From Tolypothrix sp. PCC 7712 (GTDB lineage Bacteria; Cyanobacteriota; Cyanobacteriia; Cyanobacteriales; Nostocaceae): a stretch of DNA of 64,000 bases. Below, in pieces: positions 7,397-15,722 of the stretch (the stretch's first letter is position 1; each line of letters begins with the position of its first letter). Made by a program: the position numbers and the translations under genes. The notes under the pieces are model-generated. The model had not been told where the DNA came from, did not search any database, and saw nothing but the letters and a program-made list of their open reading frames with translations. The stretch covers positions 310,001 through 374,000 of the forward strand of contig NZ_CP063785.1 in NCBI RefSeq assembly GCF_025860405.1. Direction: 5' to 3'.

Positions 7397-8905
7397 ATGT
7401 TAAATACACTAGATTTAAGCCTGACTTTAGAAAAAGCAACTTATAAGTCTGAGATTGACAGACTCATGCATCAACTGCGGGTGTTGCAAACTGCTTGTTG
7501 GGAAAAAAAATTACCTGTGATTGTCGTCTTGGAAGGTTGGGCTGCTTCTGGTAAAGGTGGGTTAGTCAAGCAAATGGTATCTTATATTGACCCCCGTGGA
7601 TTTAAAGTTCATCCCATTTGGGCGGCTACACCCGAAGAACGCCAGTATCCTTTTCTCTGGAGGTTTTGGGAAAAACTACCGCCCCAAGGCGCAATCAGCA
7701 TTTTTTACCATAGTTGGTATACCCATGTTTTAGAAGACCGTTTATTTGAGCGCGTGTCAAACACTCAAATCCCCACTTTAATGGGGCAAATTAATTCTTT
7801 TGAGCGGCAGATGGTAGATGATGGAGTTGCGATCGCTAAATTTTGGATACATCTCAGCCGTAAAGAATTAAAAAGCCGCTTGAAAGAATATGCCAAAGAT
7901 CCCCTGACAGCTTGGCGGGTACGTAAAGAAGATTGGCAGCAAGAAAAACATTACGAGCGCTATACGGCTTTTGCTGAAGAAATGCTAGTGCAAACGAGTA
8001 CTGGTAGTTCTCCTTGGACTTTAGTAGAAGGTGATTCCCAACGCTGGGCTAGGGTAAAAGTGCTAACTCATTTAGTAGCTACTTTAACAACTGCCCTAGA
8101 TCGACTAGAAATTAAGCTTCCTGCGCCGATAATACCGCCACAAGCGCATTTAGAACCCACAGAACCGAATTTACTCGCTCAGGTTGATTTAAACCAAAGT
8201 CTTTCCGAAGTAGACTACGAAGAACAATTAGCTAGAGAACAGATACAACTGCGTCAGTTACAGTTAAGCATCCACAAACATCAAATTCCTGTATTAGTGC
8301 TGTTTGAAGGTTGGGATGCAGCTGGTAAAGGCGGGGCTATTAAGCGTCTAACAGATATCCTCGATCCCCGGAGTTACTTTGTCCATCCCTTTGCTGCACC
8401 TTCAGATGAAGAAAAAGCCCATCATTACCTCTGGCGATTTTGGCGGCGATTACCCACAGTGGGCACAATTGGTATTTTTGATCGTTCTTGGTATGGGCGT
8501 GTTTTAGTCGAGCGCGTTGAAGGATTTGCCCTAGAAACCGAGTGGCGCAGAGCCTATCAAGAAATTAACGAATTTGAAGCCCAATTAACTAGTGCAGGTT
8601 ATGTTGTAGTTAAGTTATGGCTACACATTAGCCCAGAGGAACAACTAAAGCGCTTTACTGAACGCCAAAATGATGTTTTTAAACAGTACAAACTCACCGA
8701 TGAAGATTGGCGCAATCGCGAAAAATGGCCTTATTACGAAGTAGCAGTTAATCAAGCAATTCAACGTACCACTACCCCAAATGCTCCTTGGACAATCGTT
8801 GCTGCTAATGATAAATACTATGCCAGAGTTAAAGTAGTTGAAACTGTGGTGAATGCCATTCAAGCAGAAATAAAACGCCGCAAACGAGCAAATCGTTTTA
8901 GTTAA
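7397..8905 (+). CDS. pap: Polyphosphate:AMP phosphotransferase (tandem PPK2)
   Basis: 502 aa with two PPK2 kinase domains, as in the two-domain class II PPK2 enzymes that transfer phosphate from polyphosphate to AMP, giving ADP. Domain 1 (about 15-235) has the P-loop EGWAASGKGG and lid region FYHSWYTHV. Domain 2 (about 275-495) has EGWDAAGKGG and FDRSWYGRV. The canonical Asp of GxDxxGKG and the D/N-R-S triplet are both lost in domain 1 and kept in domain 2, so the C-terminal half should be catalytic, as known for the family. It acts in the cytoplasm and links stored polyphosphate to the adenylate pool. It stands alone on the plus strand; no obvious Shine-Dalgarno sequence is present. Confidence 0.92.
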   Translation: MLNTLDLSLTLEKATYKSEIDRLMHQLRVLQTACWEKKLPVIVVLEGWAASGKGGLVKQMVSYIDPRGFKVHPIWAATPEERQYPFLWRFWEKLPPQGAISIFYHSWYTHVLEDRLFERVSNTQIPTLMGQINSFERQMVDDGVAIAKFWIHLSRKELKSRLKEYAKDPLTAWRVRKEDWQQEKHYERYTAFAEEMLVQTSTGSSPWTLVEGDSQRWARVKVLTHLVATLTTALDRLEIKLPAPIIPPQAHLEPTEPNLLAQVDLNQSLSEVDYEEQLAREQIQLRQLQLSIHKHQIPVLVLFEGWDAAGKGGAIKRLTDILDPRSYFVHPFAAPSDEEKAHHYLWRFWRRLPTVGTIGIFDRSWYGRVLVERVEGFALETEWRRAYQEINEFEAQLTSAGYVVVKLWLHISPEEQLKRFTERQNDVFKQYKLTDEDWRNREKWPYYEVAVNQAIQRTTTPNAPWTIVAANDKYYARVKVVETVVNAIQAEIKRRKRANRFS

Positions 8906-8954
8906 ATAGTCCTAGTGTAGGGTTAAGGGGGAAAGGTAAAAGGGTAAAGGGTAA

Positions 8955-9092
8955 TAATACCAATTCAAATAATCTTTGCCACATATAAATTCTTTGTAGG
9001 GGCACGGCACCAGTAAGATAATTGAATATACCAAAAGATTTTGGATGCCGTGCCCTAACCATCTGTTGCATAATTTTTTCAAATTGGTAATA
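8955..9092. mobile_element. Palindromic element, AATACCAA family, copy 1
   Basis: A 138-bp element with imperfect terminal inverted repeats (TAATACCAATT...AATTGGTAATA) and an internal inverted repeat GGGCACGGCA...TGCCGTGCCC. Relatives occur at 36220-36358 and 44115-44253. In this copy the inner core points the opposite way, relative to the arms, from the other two. No coding capacity, so it is a MITE-like non-autonomous element. Confidence 0.8.
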
Positions 9093-9283
9093 ATACCAAA
9101 TCAAATAATGTTTGCGACAAATCAATAATATTCTAGAGGGCAAGGCAATGCCCACCTGTTTTAACTTAAGCTAAAAGCTATATAGGGCGGGCGTTGTACA
9201 AATACCTCGCGCCCTCATCCCCTAACCCCTTCTCCCCCGGGAGAAGGGGAATTGAATTTCTTGCTCCCTTCTCCCTGAGGGAG

Positions 9284-9506
9284 CTACGGTGTACACACAA
9301 GTACTATCTACAAAGGTTTCAGGCGTTATAGTCCCCTTAAAATGTCATTACGAGCGCAGCGAAGTAATCACATAATCCCGTGGTTTTTGCGATTGCTTCG
9401 TCGTTCCTCCTCGCAATGACTGGCTTCGGGAGCGATCGCACAACCATTAGTTAGATGACGAAACCAAGTACTAGGGGGAATTTCAAGACTTCTGTGTACA
9501 CCGTAG
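9284..9506. mobile_element. 223-bp MITE with 11-bp target duplication
   Basis: Begins CTACGGTGTACACA and ends with the reverse complement TGTGTACACCGTAG. It is flanked on both sides by CCCTGAGGGAG (9273-9283 and 9507-9517), a perfect 11-bp direct repeat, which marks it as an insertion into a pre-existing palindrome. No transposase is encoded; a trans-acting transposase is implied. Removing it plus one CCCTGAGGGAG copy restores a continuous CGCCCTC-type palindrome. Confidence 0.85.
9344..9420. repeat. GTCATTACGAGCG palindromic repeat inside the 223-bp MITE
   Basis: A 77-bp imperfect palindrome starting GTCATTACGAGCGCAGCGAA and ending CCTCGCAATGAC. Repeats of this GTCATTGCGAGCGAAGC type are found in many bacterial genomes. 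A relative lies at 43981-44055. It is the fourth nesting level of this intergenic region. Confidence 0.7.
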
Positions 9507-9648
9507 CCCTGAGGGAGAGGGGCTGGGGGTGAGGGCGAAACCTTGCACAAGTGCGGGTTTTACGTTAAGTTGACACGTATGGGCATTGCCTTACCCCCAC
9601 AATCTGTCGCATTCTTGTTTCAAATTGGTATTAACTACACAATCTGTC

Positions 9649-10500
9649 TTATAGCAACCCTAAAGCTTTGAGACTACGCCGAGTAATTTCAATACGAACC
9701 GGAGCATCATTCTCATTGCGAATATCAATATTTGTGGCAAAGAAATAAATATTATTATTTTGTTCTAAATATCCTACAAACCAGCCAAAATTAGGAGTAA
9801 CACTTGTAGCCAAGCCTGTTTTTCCGCGTAGTATATAGTCGGGGGTACTTTCGTAAATCATAATATCTTTGACTAAATCAAAAGTCCGTTGTGAGAAAGG
9901 TAAATCTTGGCGCTGGAGACTTTCTAAAAACTCAATTTGTTGTCGGGCTGTAATTTTTAGTGGCCCTTCTAACCAAAATTTATCAATTTGCTCTGGTGTA
10001 CCAATTTGACGATTTCCATAGCCAACTTGCTGGATAAATTTATTCATCCGTTCGTAACCAATTCTGCGCGCTAGCACTTGATAAAACCAGACTGTAGAAT
10101 TTTTAAATGCTTGGCGGATATTGGTATCTTGATTCCATCTGGGAAATTGGCGCTGAATACCATCCCAAGTCAACACAGCTACATCATTGGGAATTACCCC
10201 AGTTTCTAAGGCGACAAGCGAGTTAAAAATTTTGAAAGTCGAAGCGGGAAGGAACGCTTGTGAATTGCGCGCCGCATTGTGTTCGTAGAATTTTTTGTTG
10301 TTGCGATCGTAAATTAAAATAGAACCTTGAATACCCAACTGATTAAATGAGCGTCCCAAGTCAACAGTTGCTGTAAGGGTAGGTTTGGGAATTTCCTGAG
10401 AATTTGCAGGTATACTTTGGAAACTGCTAAATCCTAAAAATGTCACTAAGATACCAATAATGATAAGCGGTGCTAGAAAAATTCGGCGCTTGGGAAACAT
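9649..10500 (-). CDS. Class D (OXA-type) beta-lactamase
   Basis: 283 aa. The N-terminus MFPKRRIFLAPLIIIGILV is a signal peptide or signal anchor, so the enzyme is exported. All class D serine beta-lactamase motifs are present: Ser87-Thr-Phe-Lys90 (nucleophile and carbamylated Lys), Ser135-Thr-Val, Tyr161-Gly-Asn, Trp176 in the FWLEG segment, and Lys227-Thr-Gly. The spacing fits the OXA fold. These enzymes hydrolyse penicillins; chromosomal class D homologues in cyanobacteria may have housekeeping roles in peptidoglycan metabolism, which sequence alone cannot decide. No regulator (BlaR/BlaI) is next to it. The upstream neighbourhood is gene-free repeat DNA. Confidence 0.92.
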   Translation of the reverse strand: MFPKRRIFLAPLIIIGILVTFLGFSSFQSIPANSQEIPKPTLTATVDLGRSFNQLGIQGSILIYDRNNKKFYEHNAARNSQAFLPASTFKIFNSLVALETGVIPNDVAVLTWDGIQRQFPRWNQDTNIRQAFKNSTVWFYQVLARRIGYERMNKFIQQVGYGNRQIGTPEQIDKFWLEGPLKITARQQIEFLESLQRQDLPFSQRTFDLVKDIMIYESTPDYILRGKTGLATSVTPNFGWFVGYLEQNNNIYFFATNIDIRNENDAPVRIEITRRSLKALGLL

Positions 10501-10865
10501 AAATATCTAAACTACGAAACTGATTGACAAACTAGTGTTAGATAATAAAGCAACAGTATTTGTAATTCCAGAAATCGACACTAAGCGCAATTAAACAGCC
10601 AAAATGAGTGCATTATGGGAGACAATGAATATCAGAAATCTCAATTGGCTAAAGTCAAATTCAAAAAGTCGGGGATCTAGACAGCACTATATTGCTTGAG
10701 TAGGTGCGATCGCACTGGCTATCTTCACTTTTTCTATGACGTTGCAGTGGTGATGCGATCGCCAAGGAAAGCACCATCAAAAATTCTTAACATCCAGCGT
10801 ACCTCACCAACTTGCCATCTGCTGTATTTATGCTGCGATTTCTGGAAGGAAATACGCAAATGAGA
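10501..10865. other. Gene-free spacer upstream of the beta-lactamase
   Basis: No supported gene. It must contain the beta-lactamase promoter. It holds two GCGATCGC-type sites and a half copy (10661-10678, CAAAAAGTCGGGGATCT) of the hairpin found complete at 24112-24144. Confidence 0.5.
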
Positions 10866-11117
10866 AAGCAATATCTACTTTTATTTGCTAAATATACTGA
10901 AATAAGAAAGTAAAAGCTGCGTTTGAATAAGCAATATCTGCTTTTGCTTACTAAATACACTGCAATGAGTAAGCAAAAGCTGTGTTTGAATAAGCAATAT
11001 CTACTTTTGCTTACTAAATACACTGCAATGAGTAAGCAAAAGCTGCTTTTGAATAAGCAATATCTGCTTTTACTTGCTCAATACACTGCAATGAGAAAGC
11101 AATATCTGCTTTTGCTG
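10866..11117. repeat. 63-bp higher-order tandem repeat built of 21-bp units
   Basis: Twelve 21-bp units in a regular A-B-C order make four 63-bp repeats. A units start AAGCAATATCTGCTTTT, B units are ACTAAATACACTGCAATGAG-like, C units start AAGCAAAAGCTGCTTTTG. The C unit shares AAGCAAAA(A)GCTGC with the 21-bp array at 2489-2782, suggesting one repeat family. Plus-strand reading gives a short 21-aa repeat (NKQYLLL/LTKYTAM/SKQKLLL) with an in-frame stop in the first repeat; the minus strand is also partly open. I regard it as non-coding or decayed. Confidence 0.85.
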
Positions 11118-11211
11118 ATTAAATTGTTGTGAGGTGAGGAAAAAAACATGTACTTGGGGTAGGGTGTGTTACGCCGCAGGCTAAAGCACCACCGAAGATT
11201 GACGCGGGATT

Positions 11212-11337
11212 CAATACTGCTCGGTTAAGGATTTTCAACTCGGAATTGGGTTTGGGGAAAAGGTTAAAGGGTAAGGGTTAAAGGTTTTTTCTTGCCCTTT
11301 TTCCCCTTCCCCTTTTACCCTTAACCGACAAGTATTG
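11212..11337 (+). mobile_element. 126-bp MITE, copy 1 (CAATACT terminal repeats)
   Basis: Starts CAATACTGCTCGGTTAAGG and ends with the inverted repeat CCTTAACCGACAAGTATTG. Flanks are ACGCGGGATT (left) and ACACGGGATT (right), a 10-bp target duplication with one change. The interior is GGGTAAGGG/CCTTTTACCC-rich and can fold on itself. A nearly identical element of the same length is at 47316-47441. Confidence 0.9.
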
Positions 11338-11348
11338 ACACGGGATTT

Positions 11349-11380
11349 AGATACCCAACTTTTTGAAAAGTCGGGTATCT
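11349..11380. repeat. AGATACCC hairpin repeat
   Basis: Inverted repeat AGATACCCAACTTTT with AAAAGTCGGGTATCT and a 2-nt loop. It belongs to the same dispersed hairpin family as 24112-24144, with T/A changes in both arms that keep most pairing. Confidence 0.7.
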
Positions 11381-11884
11381 GATCCAGTAAGCCTTATTAA
11401 ATTTTAAGTTTTCACCTATTAATGTTGTGCTGAATCTGCAAGCAGAATAGAGGTAATAAAAATGCGTTACGCTATCGCTAACCCATCCTACTTAAGTTTC
11501 AAAAATCAAATATAAGTTCTATAATAATTCTCCGAACCATAAAAAATATTGAAAAGCGCTCATTTAAATATGAAAGCTTTCTGATTGTATTAATGATTTT
11601 TTTTATAAATTTATACATACCTTGGTAAGGGCATAATAATGTTGCATTGCCCATAGGATAATTGATGTTGTCGTGAATTGATATTACGCATTTCAAGAAT
11701 AATCAAAATCAGCGTTTGCTTCTATACAGCGATCGCTCTCATAAAATGCCTGCTCTGTAGCTATTGATATCCCGAGATATAGAGATTATTCATTTAAGTC
11801 ATACCAAAGGCATAAGCTGTTAGTAACTGGGGATAGATGCCTAAAGCAGAAATATGATTAGATAATACCCATGTTAGCAGTTAC
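11381..11884. other. Gene-free spacer upstream of the amylase
   Basis: AT-rich, with one dispersed repeat of the ATGCGTTACGCTATCGCTAA type near 11462-11492. A 65-codon minus-strand frame (11499-11696) has no family resemblance or ribosome site. The amylase promoter should lie near the right end. Confidence 0.5.
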
Positions 11885-13882
11885 ATGAATAAGTTCACCA
11901 CGACATCTTCTGAAGGCTGCAAACTTTTATTCTCTATAACTTTGATTATTTTTATGGTACAGACTCCCCCATCTCAATTCTCTCCAGAGCAATACAAAGT
12001 AGATGCACCCAATCAAGAAGTAGAAAATATTATTCAATCGCCGCCAACAGAGACAGAAATTAATTTAGAATTTCTCTACACCAGGGATATTGAATTTCGC
12101 CAAGAAACTATTTACTTTCTCGTAGTTGATCGCTTTCATGATGGCGATCCAGATAATAGCGAAGGAATCAACTCAGAACTCTACGACCCCACAGGGCAAG
12201 ACTGGGGTAAATACTGGGGTGGCGATTTACAAGGTGTCATTGATAAATTAGACTATTTGAAAAATATGGGAGTAACAGCTATTTGGCTAACTCCTTTATT
12301 TGAGCAAGTTGAAGAGTTATTTGTTGGTAATGCTGCCATACATGGCTACTGGACAAAAGACTTTAAGCGGCTTAATCCTCGATTCATTGCTAAAGATGAA
12401 AACCCTTCTTTAAACGCTACCCAAGAGACAAAAGATACCACTTTTGACCGCTTAATTGCAGAAATGCATAAGCGCAACATGAAATTAATACTAGATATTG
12501 TTTGCAACCATAGCACTCCAGATACTAGTGGCAGTAAAGGTGAATTATATGATGATGGCGTGAAAATTGCTGACTTTAATGATGATGTAAATAATTGGTA
12601 TCATCACTACGGGGAAGTGCAAAACTGGGAAGATGATTGGCAAGTACAGAATTGCGAATTAGCTGGTCTAGCAACCTTTAATGAAAATAATAGCGAATAC
12701 CGTGAGTATATCAAGTCATCTATTAAACAATGGCTAGATAGGGGTGTAGATGCTTTACGGGTGGATACTGTTAAGCATATGCCCATTTGGTTTTGGCAAG
12801 AATTCACTGGTGATATGTGCAATCACAAGCCAGATGTCTTTATTTTTGGCGAATGGATTTATAGTAGTCCCAGTGACGATCGCTCTGTGGAATTTGCCAA
12901 TAACTCAGGGATGACAATGCTAGACTTTGGGTTGTGTGTAGCAATTAGAGCTGCATTAGCTCAAGGTTCAGAAAATGGTTTCCATACCATTCAATATATC
13001 TTTGACCAAGACCATCGCTATAACGGGGCTACCGAGTTAATTACCTTTATCGATAACCATGATATGTCTCGCTTCCAATCGCTGAACCCAGATCCAGCGA
13101 TGTTAAAGGTAGCGATCGCTCTCATTATGACTTGTCGTGGTATTCCCTGCATTTATTACGGTACAGAACAATATCTGCATAACGATACCGATGGCGGTAA
13201 CGATCCCTACAATCGCCCAATGATGGAGAATTGGGATACTGATACAGAAATTTACCGTTACCTCAGATTATTATCTGGTTTGCGGCGATTAAACCCAGCC
13301 ATATCAATGGGTAGCCACTGGCAAAAATACTTAACTGAAGATGTTTATTGCTACGTGCGCCGTTATCGTGATTCTTTGTGCTTTGTTGCATTGAATCGCG
13401 GGGGAGAAGTCACTCTAGAGGAAGTCGAAACAGAATTACCAGATGGCGAACATACTTGTGTGGTTACTCGTAACAAGTATGAAGTCAAAGACGGCAAAAT
13501 TCACAACTTAGTACTTGCAGAACGGGGAGTGATTGTTTTCAGTCACGTTGGGGAGAGAATCAAAGGACAGACAATTGTCCGCGTACAATTAAACGGCGTA
13601 CAAACTCAACCCGGTGAAACCATCGTGGTGACTGGCGACTGTCCAGAGTTGGGTAACTGGGATATCAGCAAAGCCTATCCCCTAGAGTACATCAACACCA
13701 ATACCTGGTTTGCAGAGATTCCCTTTGATGAAAGTACAGGTAAGTTGATTAGCTATAAATATGCTTTATGGCGCGAAGGGCGATCGCCCCTGCGCGAGAA
13801 TACCGTTCCTCGTCGCTGGGTAATTGCCAAAGAAGGTACTGTGAAGTGGCGTGATACCTGGACTTCAGGAAGAGAATCTTAG
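11885..13882 (+). CDS. GH13 alpha-amylase / CGTase-like enzyme with CBM20
   Basis: 665 aa. An N-terminal hydrophobic segment (about residues 14-26, LLFSITLIIFMV) suggests export. The GH13 barrel starts near residue 75 (QETIYFLVVDRFHDGD). The four GH13 motifs are clear: DIVCNH, DALRVDTVKH (catalytic Asp), FGEWIY (catalytic Glu, near 322) and FIDNHD. The order and the C-terminal starch-binding CBM20 (about 558-665, IVRVQLNGVQTQPGETIVVTG) resemble the cyclodextrin glucanotransferase/maltogenic amylase subgroup. It should attack starch or glycogen-like alpha-glucans outside the cytoplasm. Hydrolysis and cyclisation cannot be told apart from sequence here. It is a lone gene, convergent with the Rpn nuclease. 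Confidence 0.9.
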   Translation: MNKFTTTSSEGCKLLFSITLIIFMVQTPPSQFSPEQYKVDAPNQEVENIIQSPPTETEINLEFLYTRDIEFRQETIYFLVVDRFHDGDPDNSEGINSELYDPTGQDWGKYWGGDLQGVIDKLDYLKNMGVTAIWLTPLFEQVEELFVGNAAIHGYWTKDFKRLNPRFIAKDENPSLNATQETKDTTFDRLIAEMHKRNMKLILDIVCNHSTPDTSGSKGELYDDGVKIADFNDDVNNWYHHYGEVQNWEDDWQVQNCELAGLATFNENNSEYREYIKSSIKQWLDRGVDALRVDTVKHMPIWFWQEFTGDMCNHKPDVFIFGEWIYSSPSDDRSVEFANNSGMTMLDFGLCVAIRAALAQGSENGFHTIQYIFDQDHRYNGATELITFIDNHDMSRFQSLNPDPAMLKVAIALIMTCRGIPCIYYGTEQYLHNDTDGGNDPYNRPMMENWDTDTEIYRYLRLLSGLRRLNPAISMGSHWQKYLTEDVYCYVRRYRDSLCFVALNRGGEVTLEEVETELPDGEHTCVVTRNKYEVKDGKIHNLVLAERGVIVFSHVGERIKGQTIVRVQLNGVQTQPGETIVVTGDCPELGNWDISKAYPLEYINTNTWFAEIPFDESTGKLISYKYALWREGRSPLRENTVPRRWVIAKEGTVKWRDTWTSGRES

Positions 13883-13901
13883 GAAAGTTGAGAATGTCCA
13901 A

Positions 13902-13930
13902 GCGATGCCTGCGGCGGGCTGCGCCAACGC
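13902..13930. repeat. GCGATGCCTGCGGCGGGCTG dispersed repeat
   Basis: GC-rich 29-bp repeat just after the amylase stop; a shorter relative (CCTGCGGCGGGCTGCG) lies at 14948-14963, on the other side of the Rpn gene. This motif is typical of Nostocales intergenic DNA. Confidence 0.65.
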
Positions 13931-13974
13931 ACTGTGGATAGTTACAAAGCCAAGGCGATCGCTTTTACTTATCC

Positions 13975-14877
13975 TCAATTTTCATGAGCAATCAACCAGT
14001 TTTCTAAGTCGGCGATCGCACTAAAATCTAACAAGGCTTCACCCAAATCTTCTAACTGAGGGGTTGATAGCTGTTGAATCCGTTCCTGTAACAGGGGAGT
14101 TAACGCACCGACACGACGATTGAGTTGTCGCAAAACCATCGTTACAGCTTCTCTCTGACTTGCTCTACGTTCCCAACTTGTGACAATCTCCATAACTTCT
14201 TCCTCCTGTGCTGGTTCAATGGTAGCAAGTTGAGATTGGAAAATGGCTTCTTCCTGAGTGTTTAATTCCAGGTAAACATCGACAAATTGGGAAATTAGCT
14301 CAATTTGTGCGGGATTGAGTCCCAAACTCACAAGTAACTGTAATGACAATAATTTCACGGTGGGACGTTCTTGTTTGTCCATCCGCATTTTTGAGATTAA
14401 AGCACTTGCAACTGGATTGGGTGTATTGACAAAATCGCGCCAATTGAGTTGGTTTAATTGAATTACCCTATAGTTAAATTCTAGGACTTTCCAACCAGGA
14501 AACTCAACGGTGTAAATGTTTGGTTCGCGGGTTAGGGGTGAGTCGTGAGAATATAAGACAATCGGGTAAATTGGCAAGGCATATTTTTCGTGTAGACGTG
14601 CAAAATAAGTGAACATCCGCGCATTAAAATCAGATTCACTAGATGATTGATGTTCGGTATGGATGATAAATAATGAATCTTGATTGCGAAAAGATGCGCG
14701 GACAAGTAAATCAACGATTTTCTTCGTCCCCACAGTGATATCTGTAAACACCTCTTGGGGTAGAAATTCGATGCTGTCACGTTCCCAGTAGTTAGTAATA
14801 TCGGGGAAAAATAGCTCTATGAACTCAGGAAAGAAGTTTTCTAAGAGCTTTTTGAATAATTGGTCATGGTCAATCAT
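13975..14877 (-). CDS. Rpn family PD-(D/E)XK nuclease with DUF4351
   Basis: 300 aa. The N-terminal part (MIDHDQLFKKLLENFFPEF, then about residues 45-80) matches the Rpn/transposase_31-type nuclease superfamily: Asp in KIVDLLVRA, then an acidic strand LFIIHTEHQSS that supplies the E-x-H/Q variant of the PD-(D/E)XK core. The C-terminal 60 residues (LNRRVGALTPLLQERIQQL ... LGEALLDFSAIADLENWL) form DUF4351, usual in cyanobacterial members. Family members are recombination-promoting DNA nucleases or remnants of mobile genes, and occur in many copies per cyanobacterial genome. Its own function is not known. It is flanked on both sides by CCTGCGGCGGGCTGCG repeats. Confidence 0.85.
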   Translation of the reverse strand: MIDHDQLFKKLLENFFPEFIELFFPDITNYWERDSIEFLPQEVFTDITVGTKKIVDLLVRASFRNQDSLFIIHTEHQSSSESDFNARMFTYFARLHEKYALPIYPIVLYSHDSPLTREPNIYTVEFPGWKVLEFNYRVIQLNQLNWRDFVNTPNPVASALISKMRMDKQERPTVKLLSLQLLVSLGLNPAQIELISQFVDVYLELNTQEEAIFQSQLATIEPAQEEEVMEIVTSWERRASQREAVTMVLRQLNRRVGALTPLLQERIQQLSTPQLEDLGEALLDFSAIADLENWLIAHEN

Positions 14878-14940
14878 AAAATGATATTACAGGATTGTGG
14901 AAAAAAGCGAGAGCGCTCTTTCATCCACAATCACACAAAG

Positions 14941-14969
14941 GCGAATACCTGCGGCGGGCTGCGTCTACG
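14941..14969. repeat. CCTGCGGCGGGCTGCG dispersed repeat, second copy
   Basis: Shares CCTGCGGCGGGCTGCG with 13906-13921. The two copies bracket the Rpn gene, in the same orientation. Confidence 0.6.
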
Positions 14970-15019
14970 AACTCAATTATGCATGAGAATGCCCAAGAGT
15001 TATGTTTAATTCTGTTGGT

Positions 15020-15421
15020 CTACTTAGGTTGAGCAATCCGCGCTTCAATATCTTCAAATGTTTGCAGTAATAGGCGTTTTGCTTGTAATTGCCAACCCCA
15101 TTTTTGAATTCTAAAAGCAGCGACACTACCAGCGATAGCTGCTAATAATCCTATCGGTTGATTTAGAGAAATTCCTAATAATAAGCCTAAACCTGCAATT
15201 CCCCAAAATGGTAAAGCGACAACTTGTCTTTGTTCTTCGACAATTTGGGCAATCTGATTTGATTGCATGGTAGCTAATAAGGCAGCTTTGATTTGCCTTT
15301 GTTCTGCTAAAGATGCTGATAAGCCAATTTTACGGCGCAGTTTTTCGATTTTGCGAGCATCAGTACTGTACTCAGTTAGCTCGTCTTCTGCCATTTTCAG
15401 TAATTGTTCTAATTGCGCCAT
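15020..15421 (-). CDS. Small membrane protein of unknown function
   Basis: 133 aa. Residues 1-65 are charged and helical (MAQLEQLLKMAEDELTEYST onward), probably a coiled coil. Two adjacent hydrophobic segments follow (about 72-86 and 88-103: PFWGIAGLGLLLGISL, IGLLAAIAGSVAAF), then a basic tail. This suggests a cytoplasmic coiled coil on a hairpin membrane anchor. I do not recognise a named family. It lies between the Rpn gene and the divergent PEP synthase. Confidence 0.7.
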   Translation of the reverse strand: MAQLEQLLKMAEDELTEYSTDARKIEKLRRKIGLSASLAEQRQIKAALLATMQSNQIAQIVEEQRQVVALPFWGIAGLGLLLGISLNQPIGLLAAIAGSVAAFRIQKWGWQLQAKRLLLQTFEDIEARIAQPK

Positions 15422-15722
15422 CTTATATTATATCCCTAATTCTCAATAGAGATATTATCGCCAATTATTGTTAACTTTTCTTGACTAAATCCTGGCAATT
15501 TATAGCACAATCCCAAATTTAATATCTAAAATTAAACATGGGCAAAAAATACTAGCACACCACGGCGGAAATAAAGATTCTAGACAAACGAAGATAATTC
15601 CTGAGTAATAGCTGCTTCTTATTGATCCCTGACTATTTCTGCTTGAGTCTTATTCGATTCCGCGTAGCAGTACTAGCGATTTCGCACTTACAACCAGAGC
15701 ATTTACTTGTGAGGTAATACTG
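15422..15722. other. Divergent promoter region before PEP synthase
   Basis: 301 bp with no gene. It separates the minus-strand small membrane protein from PEP synthase and must hold both promoters. GTGAGGTAATACTG lies just before the ATG at 15723; GAGG gives a weak ribosome site. I see no repeat element here. Confidence 0.5.

Larger units (their letters stand above)
9091..9633. mobile_element. Nested palindromic element, AATACCAA family, copy 2 (interrupted)
   Basis: Outer arms match the AATACCAA family (TAATACCAAATCAAATAAT at the left, TTTCAAATTGGTATTA at the right), but the inner core is different: GGCAATGCCCA at about 9148 and TGGGCATTGCC at about 9579. Inside it lies a further palindrome, CGCCCTCATCCCC...GGGTGAGGGCG (about 9210-9537), which is split by the 223-bp element at 9284-9506. 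It fills the space between the PPK2 and beta-lactamase genes. Confidence 0.75.

Noticed and set aside
9368..9550. 60-codon minus-strand frame with TWFRHLTNG
   Set aside because: Lies across the 223-bp element and its flanks. It might be a transposase remnant, but too little is left to support that.
10866..11117. CRISPR-like array
   Set aside because: The units are contiguous 21-bp repeats without unique spacers and there are no cas genes nearby.
10787..11132. Repeat-peptide frames on both strands (NKQYLLL/LTKYTAM/SKQKLLL)
   Set aside because: Produced by the 63-bp tandem repeat; the first repeat contains a stop and both strands are open, so coding is not supported.
11499..11696. 65-codon minus-strand frame
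   Set aside because: AT-rich, no family resemblance, no ribosome site.
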